A DNA stretch of 64,000 bases from Pontibacter ummariensis (GCF_900188175.1 NZ_FZOQ01000005.1:1-64000); one strand, 5' to 3'; shown: positions 45,448 through 52,558, counted from the stretch's first letter. A program made the numbers and translations. The notes: generated by a model from the letters alone, not told the origin.

Positions 45448-46410
45448 ATGGAGCAAACTTACATTGGTATCGATGTGGCCAAAGACAGCTTTGTGGTTGC
45501 TACAAGAGTAGAAGGCAAAGTCACCACCTCTCTGCACAGCAACGATAGGAAAGGCATTAGCAGTCTTCTCAAGGGGCTGCCAGGTAGTTCCTGGTGCATC
45601 ATGGAGGCAACAGGGGTTTACAGCCTGCAGCTGGCCATCGCTCTGTATGAGAAGGGAATCAAGGTGTCGGTGGTGAACCCTTTGCAGATCAAGCGCTTTG
45701 CCCAGACCAAGCTCAAAAGAACGAAGACAGACAAGGTAGATGCGGCGCTGATCGCCGAATATGGCGAACGCATGCAGCCCAAGCTCTACGAGCCGCCGGC
45801 CCCCTTCATGCGGAAGCTGCAGCAGCAGCGCATGTCATTGAAGCTGCTTGTCAAGAGCAAACGCTCTTTCCTGAACCAGCTGCATGCCCTGGCACAGCTA
45901 GACAAAGCCGATAAAGCTGCTGTGAGGGCCTGTAAAACGGTCCTGGCTAGCATAGAAAAGCAAATAGTAGAGTTGGAGCGCCAGATGCAGCAAACGGCTG
46001 AGGAGCAGTGTCAAGAGCTATTTAGCTTGCTGCAGACCATTCCCGGCATCAGCACCAAGTCTGCCATAGAGCTCATTGTTGTCTCTGGCGGGTTCAGAAA
46101 CTTTACATCAGCCAGGCAGTTCAGCGCCTTTATCGGGATCAGCCCCTGCATCAACGAGTCCGGTACATCAATAAGGGGGTACAGGGGAATCAGCCGGATC
46201 GGGGACAAGAATATCAGGGCCACGCTCTATATGTGCTCTATGGCGGCAAGGGTGCATAACAAGGCATGCCGGGAGCTATATGAGCGGATGGTGAAGGCAG
46301 GAAAAGCAAAGAAGGTAGCCTTGGTGGCCGTGATGAACAAGCTGATAAAACAGGTGTTTGGCATCGTAAATTCAGGTGAAGTTTACTCAGCAGAATGCCA
46401 AGCGCAGTAG
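45448..46410 (+). CDS. IS110 family transposase/recombinase
   Basis: 320 residues, complete. The N-terminal RuvC-like DEDD domain is visible: Asp in YIGIDVAKDS, Glu in CIMEATGVY, and the Asp pair in RTKTDKVDAALIAEY. The C-terminal Transposase_20 domain has LLQTIPGISTKSAIELIV, FSAFIGISPCINESGTSIRG with the conserved Ser, and IGDKNIRATLYMCSMAA. No frameshift is seen, so it may be active. The long upstream non-coding part points to the IS110 rather than the IS1111 subgroup. Confidence 0.93.
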   Translation: MEQTYIGIDVAKDSFVVATRVEGKVTTSLHSNDRKGISSLLKGLPGSSWCIMEATGVYSLQLAIALYEKGIKVSVVNPLQIKRFAQTKLKRTKTDKVDAALIAEYGERMQPKLYEPPAPFMRKLQQQRMSLKLLVKSKRSFLNQLHALAQLDKADKAAVRACKTVLASIEKQIVELERQMQQTAEEQCQELFSLLQTIPGISTKSAIELIVVSGGFRNFTSARQFSAFIGISPCINESGTSIRGYRGISRIGDKNIRATLYMCSMAARVHNKACRELYERMVKAGKAKKVALVAVMNKLIKQVFGIVNSGEVYSAECQAQ

Positions 46411-46454
46411 CTGAGAAAATAGCACGGATACACTTGCTTTTTAACACAGTTCAT

Positions 46455-46800
46455 AACAGCTCACCATGCTGAGCATAGGGCCGTGCTTCTGCAGGTAGTC
46501 CCCTCCCGGACAACAGAGCTTCCCATTTCTCCCCCTTTTGTTAAATTCTAAGTCAGGAAGGGAGAGGGTCTTTTCAAAATATGTGAAATTAGCTTAGCTC
46601 ACTTCACGCAGCTCAAAAAGGATGTTTAGGAGAAGTAAAGGTGCACTGATGAGCTTTTTGTATAGGTTTCTGCCGAAGCTCTGCTCCCTCCACTCCGTTA
46701 CAAGCTCTGTTTCTGGTGTAGCTGGCTAAAGTGGTTGTTGTATCTACAGCATTACACTGACACAAGCCCACTCCTTACAGCCAAATAAACCGTTCAAACT
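46455..46800. other. Intergenic stretch at the start of the metal island
   Basis: No gene can be supported. The sequence past the element does not continue the DUF4112 reading frame in any form I can see, so the pre-insertion sequence is not simply restored by removing the element. Confidence 0.4.
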
Positions 46801-46838
46801 GTTTGCAGACCACCCCACTGCCCAGGTTATATTTCATA
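46801..46838 (+). promoter_or_regulatory. Promoter and C-rich operator of the CsoR-like gene
   Basis: TTTG (46802-46805) followed by CAGACCACCCCACTGCCCAGG and then a -7-like TATATTTC. The C-rich block in the spacer recurs in front of the next gene (47226-47259), as expected for an autoregulated CsoR/RcnR-type repressor. Confidence 0.65.
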
Positions 46839-46850
46839 AAATGCAAAGAC

Positions 46851-47216
46851 ATGCTGCAAAAAGACTTGACAAGAGACATTAAAAACAGGCTCAACACCAT
46901 AAAAGGGCAACTGGACGGTATTATTAAAATGCTTGACAATGACAGAGATCCTGAAGAGGTGCTGGTGCAGTTTAAAGCGGCCGGCAAAGCACTTAGCACC
47001 GCTCAATTCCTGCTGCTGGACGAAACTTTCAGAAAGTCCCTGGCCGCTAAGTTGTCAGAGACAATGGAAGCGTGCCCAGGGGATTGCGGACAGGAAAACA
47101 CCATAGAGCTGCTTCGGAAGCAGTTCCCAGACCTGAACCATGATGAACTGACAGCCAAGATGAAGGAGATTCAGGCTGTTTATGACCAGATGAAGGCAAA
47201 TCAGCAAAAAAGTTAG
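46851..47216 (+). CDS. CsoR/RcnR-family metal-sensitive repressor, divergent
   Basis: 121 residues, all-helical DUF156-type regulator: IKNRLNTIKGQLDGIIKMLDNDRDPEEVLVQFKAAGKALSTAQFLLLDETFRKSL. Copper CsoR proteins use a Cys in the DRYC position and a His and Cys in the LDEHxxHC segment. Here these are Pro/Glu, Thr and Ser, so the usual Cu(I) site is missing. A Cys pair follows at residues 75 and 79 (EACPGDCGQ), and the tail to residue 121 is longer than usual. I chose ATG 46851, as the longer frame begins inside the operator. It starts the four-gene copper/thiol module and likely represses it through the repeated C-rich sites. Confidence 0.8.
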   Translation: MLQKDLTRDIKNRLNTIKGQLDGIIKMLDNDRDPEEVLVQFKAAGKALSTAQFLLLDETFRKSLAAKLSETMEACPGDCGQENTIELLRKQFPDLNHDELTAKMKEIQAVYDQMKANQQKS

Positions 47217-47225
47217 CCGCCACCG

Positions 47226-47259
47226 CTTGCAGACCACCCCTGCCCCGGTTGTAGCTTTG
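47226..47259 (+). promoter_or_regulatory. Second promoter with the same C-rich operator
   Basis: CTTGCAGACCACCCC (47226-47240) and TGCCCCGGTTG repeat the sequence at 46801, followed by TAGCTTTG (47252-47259), a perfect TAnnTTTG box. The operator fills the spacer between -33 and -7, where a repressor would block polymerase. Confidence 0.75.
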
Positions 47260-47282
47260 TTCAAAATATAAAATTTACGACT

Positions 47283-47558
47283 ATGGCAAAGAGAAAAATA
47301 GAAATGTTCACCGCAGGCTGCCCTGTTTGTGAACCAGTGGTGGAAATGGTGCAGTCAATGGCCTGTGAATCATGTGACGTAACCATTTATAACCTCGCCG
47401 AGCAGTGCGACACGAAAGAGTGCGTCAGCAAAGTAAAAGAGTACAACATCACCTCCCTGCCAGCGGTGGTTGTGAACGGGGAGCTTCTCTCCTGCTGCGC
47501 AGGCAGGGGCGTGAGCCGCGAGCAGTTAGAGGCCGCCGGAATAGGAAACACCGCTTAA
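47283..47558 (+). CDS. Thioredoxin-like small protein with CPVC site and vicinal Cys pair
   Basis: 91 residues with a thioredoxin-like fold: CPVC active site at residues 13-16, cis-Pro at about 60 in TSLPAVVVNGE. It has nine cysteines in all, including Cys28/31, Cys42/47 and a vicinal pair Cys71-Cys72 in LLSCCAGRG. That pair closely resembles the C-terminal metal-handling SCCAG of mercuric reductase. No signal peptide, so cytoplasmic. Its own operator and promoter and its place before a copper-storage protein suggest metal chelation or thiol repair under metal stress. This is inference. Confidence 0.78.
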   Translation: MAKRKIEMFTAGCPVCEPVVEMVQSMACESCDVTIYNLAEQCDTKECVSKVKEYNITSLPAVVVNGELLSCCAGRGVSREQLEAAGIGNTA

Positions 47559-47587
47559 ATAAATCAATAAACCTAAAACAATAAGCT

Positions 47588-47914
47588 ATGAAAAATATCA
47601 GCCAAGAAATGCAGTCCTGCATAGATTCCTGTTACAGTGCAGTTACCGCCAGCAGGGTTTGCCTGGACCAGCACATGAGAGAGCCTGACATGAAGCAGTG
47701 CCACAAGCTGTGCCTGGACACCATTGCTATTGCAACTGCTTGTGCAGGTATGTGCGCAGCCAAATCAGACTATGTGGGGCAGGTGAGCAGCGTGTGCGCC
47801 CAGGTATGCAGGGACTGCGCAGATGAGTGCGCCAAGTTTGACAGCGAGGTGTGCCGGGAGTGCGCCCGCACTTGCAGGGAGTGTGCCGACAAATGCGAGG
47901 CAATGGCTGCTTAA
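47588..47914 (+). CDS. csp: Four-helix-bundle copper-storage protein (Csp3-like)
   Basis: 108 residues, 16 of them cysteine, spaced as CxxxC and CxxC along predicted amphipathic helices (CIDSC, CHKLC, CAGMC, CAQVCRDCADEC, CRECARTCRECADKC). This is the hallmark of Csp proteins, which store many Cu(I) ions inside a four-helix bundle. There is no Tat or Sec signal, so it is of the cytosolic Csp3 type. It lies 29 bp after the thioredoxin-like gene in the CsoR-like operon and points to copper as the metal sensed here. Confidence 0.88.
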   Translation: MKNISQEMQSCIDSCYSAVTASRVCLDQHMREPDMKQCHKLCLDTIAIATACAGMCAAKSDYVGQVSSVCAQVCRDCADECAKFDSEVCRECARTCRECADKCEAMAA

Positions 47915-47991
47915 ATCCGTAAGCAAGGTACGGTTGCTTTATTTAACCCGCTTTGTTGCCCTACCCAACAGAGCGCTTGATGATTGATGTT

Positions 47992-48270
47992 ATGAAACGA
48001 AGGTTTTTAGGAATCGCAACAGCAACTATGATGCTGGCAGGCGGTTCATTCTTTGCGTTTGCTGGCAATGGCCAATTGGAGGATTGCCCGTTGAAAGGCA
48101 CCCCAGAATGCCCGCTGGTGAAGGAATGCAAACTCAAAGGCACACCTGACTGCCCACTGGTAAAAGACGAAGCAAAGAAGGGAAAGGTGGCAGAGACAAC
48201 TACGGCAGTTGCAGTTGTAGCTACAAACACAACAACAGCGGCAGTACCAACCTGTTGCAAAAAGAAGTAA
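47992..48270 (+). CDS. Small exported Cys-repeat protein
   Basis: 92 residues. A signal peptide (RRFLGIATATMMLAGGSFFAFA) is followed by a repeat unit: DCPLKGTPECPLVKE, then CKLKGTPDCPLVKD. Each unit has the pattern CPL-K-GTP-x-CPL-VK. A Thr/Ala-rich linker and a terminal CCKKK follow. I know of no named family; metal binding by the Cys is inference from composition and context. I used ATG 47992; an earlier TTG adds 13 residues before the signal peptide. It is the last gene before a terminator. Confidence 0.7.
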   Translation: MKRRFLGIATATMMLAGGSFFAFAGNGQLEDCPLKGTPECPLVKECKLKGTPDCPLVKDEAKKGKVAETTTAVAVVATNTTTAAVPTCCKKK

Positions 48271-48278
48271 ATTACAAT

Positions 48279-48316
48279 AAAGAGAGCAACCTATGAGGCT
48301 GCTCTCTTTTGTTTTT
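48279..48316 (+). terminator. Terminator of the CsoR/Csp module
   Basis: AAAGAGAGCA (48279-48288) pairs with TGCTCTCTTT (48300-48309) and is followed by TGTTTTT. Confidence 0.85.
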
Positions 48317-48612
48317 CGTCTCAAACCAGGCAGATTCATTCGAAAGAATTAAAAATGCTTCTTTCAGGAGCGTCCACTTGTCTGAAGTGCATCGGCACCA
48401 GTACGAAATCAGTTATGACTTCATAAGAAAGAGGGGATCTCTATGAAGAATTAGTACACTTGTCCTGATTTAAAATGCTTTGAAAAGCATAAGTAGCCAA
48501 AGCTGCTTGAAGCTCTTTGCTGAAAGGAACCATTGTTTATTTAAAGCCAAATCCTGTACCAATCTGCTTTGTTTTATATAGCTAAGGTCAAAACAAAATC
48601 TCCATAACCGCT
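48310..48612. other. Intergenic stretch between the two thiol/metal modules
   Basis: I see no gene here. A short palindromic pair ATGCTTT/AAAGCAT occurs near 48475-48490 without a T-run. The oxidoreductase promoter must lie in the last 80 bp, next to the ArsR-type operator at 48613. Confidence 0.4.
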
Positions 48613-48636
48613 GTATTTAAGCAAATACTTAAATAC
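48613..48636 (+). promoter_or_regulatory. ArsR-type operator before the oxidoreductase gene
   Basis: An AT-rich dyad GTATTTAAG ... CTTAAATAC over 24 bp. Its complement matches the site at 50001-50023 at all but two positions. It lies seven bases before the oxidoreductase start codon. Confidence 0.72.
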
Positions 48637-48643
48637 AAGGCAA

Positions 48644-49990
48644 ATGAAAAAGTACGACGTGTTGGTGATAGGTGCCGGGATGGCAGGTGCCGCCGTGGCC
48701 AGAAAGTGCGCCAAAAAAGGGCTGAAGACTGCCATCACTGATTCCAGGCCCTACGGCGGAACCTGTGCCCTGCGGGGGTGCGACCCAAAGAAAGTACTCA
48801 TAGACGGCGTAAGCCTGCACGAACAGGTGCAGTTGCACCTTGGAAAAGGGCTCACAGGAGACGTAAAGGTTAATTGGCAAGAGCTGATGGGGTTTAAAGA
48901 GACTTTCACAGCTCCTGTGCCGGAGAACATGGAAAAGGGCTTTGAGAAGGCCGGAATAGACACCTACCACGCACCCGCCGCTTTTCTGGATGAATCCACC
49001 CTACAGCTTGGAGAAGAGACTGTTTCCGCAGAAAAGATAGTGATAGTAACTGGCGCACGCCCAAGAGAGCTGGATGCCCCAGGGGCAGAGCACACCATCA
49101 CAAGCGATGACTTCCTAAACCTTGAAGCGCTGCCGGAGCACATTACCTTTTTGGGGGGCGGCTATATTTCCTTTGAGTTTGCCCACCTTGCCGCACGCAC
49201 AGGCTCCCGCGTCACCATCATAGAGCACGGCTCCCGTCCTCTGAAGCACTTTGAGCAGGATATGGTGGACGAGCTGGTGCGGGTGTCCAAAGAGGCTGGC
49301 ATTGACATAAGGCTGAACTGCCAGGTGCAGCGCATCACGCAGCAGGGCAGCGGGTATGAAGTCTGTCTGGAAGGCGAGGCAGGCAGGGGAACGCTTGAAA
49401 CGGGGCTGGTGGTGAGCGCCATTGGGCGCGTGCCGGAGGTAGGACAGCTTGACCTGGGCAAAGGCAACGTAAGGCACGGCAGAAAAGGCATTGAGGTGAA
49501 CGAGTACCTGCAAAGCACCTCCAACCCCCGCGTGTATGCAGCCGGAGACGTGGCAGACACTGAAGGCTTGCCCTTAACGCCTGTAGCCGTTTACGAGGGC
49601 CACTTTCTGTCGGCAAACCTCATCAAGAGCAACACCAAAAAAGTGAACTACCCGGAGATTCCCACCGTCGTCTTCACCATTCCGTCACTGGCCTCTGTGG
49701 GGCTGACCGAAAGGCAGGCGAAGGAGCAGGGGCTGGACTATAAGGTGAACACGCACGACGCAAGGCAGTGGTTTAACGGCAGGAGGCACCGCGCCCATGC
49801 CTACGCCTACAAGGTGCTGGTGAGTAAAACCGACGGGAGCATCCTTGGAGCGCATCTGGTGGGGCCGCAGGCAGAGGAAACCATTAATGTCTTTGCAGTG
49901 GCGATGAAGGCGGGCATGAAGGCAAGAGACCTGAAGAGCTTCCTTCTCAGCTACCCTACCATGGCCTCTGACGTCAGCTACATGGCGTAA
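48644..49990 (+). CDS. FAD/NAD(P)-dependent disulfide oxidoreductase, glutathione/mercuric reductase-like
   Basis: A 448-residue class I flavin disulfide oxidoreductase: FAD motif VLVIGAGMAGAAVARKC, redox pair Cys41/Cys46 in GGTCALRGCDPKK, NAD(P) motif ITFLGGGYISFEFAHLAAR, FAD block RVYAAGDVADTEGLPLTPVAVYEG and dimerisation domain. It lacks the N-terminal HMA domain and C-terminal Cys pair of MerA, and the usual HPTxxE catalytic base is replaced (SYPTMASD). It shares its operator with the ArsR gene next to a MerTP gene, so it belongs to the mercury-type module. Whether it reduces Hg(II) or a low-molecular-weight disulfide cannot be read from sequence. Confidence 0.85.
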   Translation: MKKYDVLVIGAGMAGAAVARKCAKKGLKTAITDSRPYGGTCALRGCDPKKVLIDGVSLHEQVQLHLGKGLTGDVKVNWQELMGFKETFTAPVPENMEKGFEKAGIDTYHAPAAFLDESTLQLGEETVSAEKIVIVTGARPRELDAPGAEHTITSDDFLNLEALPEHITFLGGGYISFEFAHLAARTGSRVTIIEHGSRPLKHFEQDMVDELVRVSKEAGIDIRLNCQVQRITQQGSGYEVCLEGEAGRGTLETGLVVSAIGRVPEVGQLDLGKGNVRHGRKGIEVNEYLQSTSNPRVYAAGDVADTEGLPLTPVAVYEGHFLSANLIKSNTKKVNYPEIPTVVFTIPSLASVGLTERQAKEQGLDYKVNTHDARQWFNGRRHRAHAYAYKVLVSKTDGSILGAHLVGPQAEETINVFAVAMKAGMKARDLKSFLLSYPTMASDVSYMA

Positions 49991-50000
49991 GGCAGCCACT

Positions 50001-50040
50001 GTATTTAAGTATTTCCTTAAATAATGAATTTGCCGTACTT
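50001..50040 (+). promoter_or_regulatory. ArsR operator and promoter of the ArsR-MerTP operon
   Basis: GTATTTAAGTATTTCCTTAA (50001-50020) followed at 50034 by a run that includes TACTTTTG, a perfect TAnnTTTG -7 box. The operator is an inverted copy of that at 48613-48636. Confidence 0.78.
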
Positions 50041-50082
50041 TTGTGGTGTTACGTACCTGTACCGGAAAAAACACCCTTACCA

Positions 50083-50466
50083 ATGGAGAAAGAGAAACCG
50101 TCAGCCTGTATAAGAGTTTACGCCAATGAGAAGCAGATAAGTTCTTGTAAGAAGCGAATGGAGGACTTGAAAGATCCTGTCAGATTCCTTGCCAGTGCCC
50201 TGAGCCTAGCAGGAAATGAGGTTCGCCTGAAAATCCTTTTCCTGTTGAAGGAGGAAGGCGAGCTGTGCCCCTGCGACATAAGCGATATTCTGGCCATGAC
50301 TGTTCCCGCCGTCTCCCAGCACCTGCGCAAGCTGAAAGAGGGCAGCCTTGTCACCACAAAAAAGACTGGGCAGACCATTTTCTACGCGCTCACCCCTGGC
50401 GCTGAAAAGCTGCTCCAGCCGCACTTTAACTTCCTCACAAACGCCACTGTAGACACCACTTTATGA
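50083..50466 (+). CDS. ArsR/SmtB-family metalloregulator
   Basis: 127 residues with a winged helix: LASALSLAGNEVRLKILFLLKEEGELCPCDISDILAMTVPAVSQHLRKLKEGSLVTTKKTGQTIFYAL. The CPCD motif in the recognition-helix region is a typical thiol metal site of ArsR/CadC-like repressors, and a Cys pair near the N terminus (ACIRV, SCKKR) could add ligands. ATG 50083 is preferred, since the earlier TTG would lie on the transcription start. It overlaps the MerTP gene by four bases, so the two are translated together. It likely represses itself and the divergent-type site in front of 48644. Confidence 0.9.
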   Translation: MEKEKPSACIRVYANEKQISSCKKRMEDLKDPVRFLASALSLAGNEVRLKILFLLKEEGELCPCDISDILAMTVPAVSQHLRKLKEGSLVTTKKTGQTIFYALTPGAEKLLQPHFNFLTNATVDTTL

Positions 50467-51104
50467 GAAGTCAAGAACTACCTTCTAAGGATAATCAGGA
50501 GGCCCCTGCCACAAAGGCTTGGGTAGGTGCAGGCTTGCTGGCAGCGTTGGGAGCCTCCTTGTGCTGCATTACCCCGCTGCTGGCCATCATGGCGGGAACC
50601 AGCGGCATGGCCGCCTCCTTTTCATGGCTGGAGCCGCTGCGCCCTTACCTGATAGGTGTTACGGGGATTGTGTTAGGCTTTGCCTGGTATCAGAAGCTGA
50701 AGCCTGCCAGAAACATAGACTGTGATTGTGAAACGAACCCTAAACCAAACTTTATGCAAAGCAAAGCCTTCTTATCCCTTGTCACCGTGTTTGCCGCTGT
50801 GATGCTGGCGTTTCCTTCCTACGCCCATGTCTTCTACCCACAGGCACAGGCACAGCAGCAGGTAGCCCCGAATAAGGCAAACGTCCAGACGGTAGAAATC
50901 AAAATCAAGGGAATGACCTGCGCTGGCTGCGAGGCGCACGTGAACAGCGAAGTTAACAAGCTGGCGGGCATCCTGAAGGTTGAGACTTCCTACGCCAACG
51001 CCAATACACTGGTGCAGTATGATAAGTCCCGGACAGACGTGAAGCAGATTGAGAAAGCCGTAAGCGCCACGGGCTATAAAGTAACTGAAACAAAAAAGAA
51101 GTAA
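50463..51104 (+). CDS. merTP: Mercuric transport protein, MerT-MerP fusion
   Basis: 213 residues. The N-terminal half has three hydrophobic segments with the MerT Cys pair in GASLCCITPLLAIMAG and a second pair in NIDCDCETN. A hydrophobic segment with FPSYAHVFYP follows, and from about residue 140 a heavy-metal-associated domain VEIKIKGMTCAGCEAHVNSEV with the CxxC site. This fused arrangement is known for Bacteroidota mer operons. It moves Hg(II) across the inner membrane to a cytoplasmic reductase. Overlaps upstream and downstream genes by four and one bases. Confidence 0.92.
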   Translation: MRSQELPSKDNQEAPATKAWVGAGLLAALGASLCCITPLLAIMAGTSGMAASFSWLEPLRPYLIGVTGIVLGFAWYQKLKPARNIDCDCETNPKPNFMQSKAFLSLVTVFAAVMLAFPSYAHVFYPQAQAQQQVAPNKANVQTVEIKIKGMTCAGCEAHVNSEVNKLAGILKVETSYANANTLVQYDKSRTDVKQIEKAVSATGYKVTETKKK

Positions 51105-51313
51105 TGGCTACTATACTCCTTTCAAAAATTACCTGCCCGGACTGCGGGCACCAGAAGGAGGAGCACATGCCCACAGACGCTTGCCGGTACTTCTACCAGT
51201 GCGAGCAGTGCGAAGCTGTCTTGAAGCCGAAGCAAGGCGATTGCTGCGTCTTCTGTTCCTACGGCACTGTGCCATGCCCGCCTAAACAGGAAGACAAAAG
51301 CTGTTGCGGGTAA
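51104..51313 (+). CDS. GDCCVFC-motif small Cys-rich protein
   Basis: 69 residues and eleven cysteines arranged as metal-binding knuckles: CPDCG, CEQCE, GDCCVFCSYG, CPP, SCCG. The GDCCVFCSYG motif is a recurrent family in mer loci. Its start codon overlaps the MerTP stop by one base, so it is translationally coupled. A zinc- or mercury-binding role in the cytoplasm is inferred. Confidence 0.88.
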   Translation: MATILLSKITCPDCGHQKEEHMPTDACRYFYQCEQCEAVLKPKQGDCCVFCSYGTVPCPPKQEDKSCCG

Positions 51314-51454
51314 TTTGTTACTCTCACAAAAAGAAAGGCTCTTCACCTAGAGAAGCCTGTTTGGTTTACAGTGCCTCGTTCTGGAAAAGCTGGCAAATTA
51401 ACTACCAGTGTGGTTTTGCGGTATAAGGGACTGACATAACAAAAAGACACCATC

Positions 51455-52369
51455 ATGGGGCACAGCCACTCACATGCACACGGGGCTTCCAAGAATATAG
51501 CCTTCGCTTTCTTCCTCAACGTCGGGTTCACCATCTTTGAGTTCTTCGGAGGGTTCTACGTCAACAGCGTCGCCATTGTCTCCGATGCGCTGCATGACCT
51601 GGGAGATAGCCTGTCACTGGGCGTCTCGTGGTACCTGCAGAAGAAGTCGGATAAGAACGCCGACGAGAAGTTCACCTTCGGCTACAAGCGCTTCTCCCTC
51701 CTTGGGGCGCTCATCAACAGCATCGTGCTGGTGCTGGGCTCTGCCTTTGTCATCTACCAGGGGATACAGCGGATCATCGAACCGGAGCACACGGATGCGA
51801 AGGGAATGCTCGTCTTCGCCATCATCGGCGTGGCGGTGAATGGCGTGGCCGCGCTGCGGCTCAGGAAGGGGGAGTCAATGAACGAGAAGGTGCTGTCCTG
51901 GCACCTGATAGAGGACGTGCTGGGCTGGGTGGCCATCCTCATCACCAGCATCATCATCATGTTCTGGGACATCCATGTGCTGGACCCTATTCTTTCGCTG
52001 GCCATCGCAGCGTTCATCCTGTGGAACGTGGTCCAAAGGCTACGGGAGACCATGTACGTGTTTCTGCAGGGAGCCCCCAAAGCGGTGGACCTGCGCGAGC
52101 TGAAGGACAGCATCCTCAGTATCGAGCACGTGACCTCCACGCACCACACCCACCTGTGGACGCTGGATGAGGAAAACCAGGTGTTCACGATTCACGTTAC
52201 GGTGGACAGGCTCTCCGGCATTCCGGATATCATCAAAATTAAGAACAGGATAAAGGAGCTGCTGAGGGGAAAGCACGTGTCCCATGCCACCATCGACATT
52301 GAGTTTGAGGACGAGTCCTGTTACATGGAGTCATCCTACACTGACCATGGCAAGCCTGAAGGGAGCTAA
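51455..52369 (+). CDS. czcD: Cation diffusion facilitator (zinc-type)
   Basis: A 304-residue CDF antiporter exporting Zn(II) or a related divalent ion from the cytoplasm. The His-rich N terminus (GHSHSHAHG), six helices, metal sites SDALHDLGD in helix 2 and HLIEDVLGW in helix 5, and a cytoplasmic C-terminal domain with THHTHLWTLD all match. It stands alone between the mer-like and RND modules, about 140 bp after the small Cys protein. GC content rises visibly from this gene onwards. Confidence 0.93.
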   Translation: MGHSHSHAHGASKNIAFAFFLNVGFTIFEFFGGFYVNSVAIVSDALHDLGDSLSLGVSWYLQKKSDKNADEKFTFGYKRFSLLGALINSIVLVLGSAFVIYQGIQRIIEPEHTDAKGMLVFAIIGVAVNGVAALRLRKGESMNEKVLSWHLIEDVLGWVAILITSIIIMFWDIHVLDPILSLAIAAFILWNVVQRLRETMYVFLQGAPKAVDLRELKDSILSIEHVTSTHHTHLWTLDEENQVFTIHVTVDRLSGIPDIIKIKNRIKELLRGKHVSHATIDIEFEDESCYMESSYTDHGKPEGS

Positions 52370-52517
52370 AACCTAAGCACTTTGCGGTGCCCGCCGACAA
52401 TGCCCTGACGCAGGAGGACGTGGAGCATCGGCGCGGCACCAAGTCGCTCTGCGCCTTACTCTGGCTCTTCTGCTTCAACTGGACACGAGCCCTTTAGAAT
52501 CAGAACGCTATTCCTTT

Positions 52518-52552
52518 TGCAATGGAATTGCATTATTTTTTTCTTAACTTTG
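52518..52552 (+). promoter_or_regulatory. Fur-family box and promoter of the RND operon
   Basis: TGCAATGGAATTGCA (52518-52532) is a 6-3-6 dyad. TAACTTTG (52545-52552) is a perfect TAnnTTTG box, 12 bases further. The same layout occurs at 59415-59450. Confidence 0.75.
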
Positions 52553-52558
52553 TTTTGG

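Larger units (their letters stand above)
45220..46454 (+). mobile_element. IS110-family insertion sequence
   Basis: The transposase gene plus flanking non-coding DNA. An imperfect subterminal inverted repeat is visible: ATGAACTATCTAAAACAG (45220-45237) against the complement of 46437-46454 (14 of 18 match). The actual ends may lie a few bases outside. IS110 elements usually lack terminal repeats and target duplications, so the limits are approximate. It stands exactly at the transition from the chromosomal sugar region to the metal island. Confidence 0.7.

Noticed and set aside
46803..46850. Longer start for the CsoR-like gene
   Set aside because: It begins inside the operator and the -33 region, so it would not be transcribed.
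48644..49990. Canonical merA
   Set aside because: The HMA domain, C-terminal Cys pair and HPTxxE base are missing; called as a related disulfide oxidoreductase instead.
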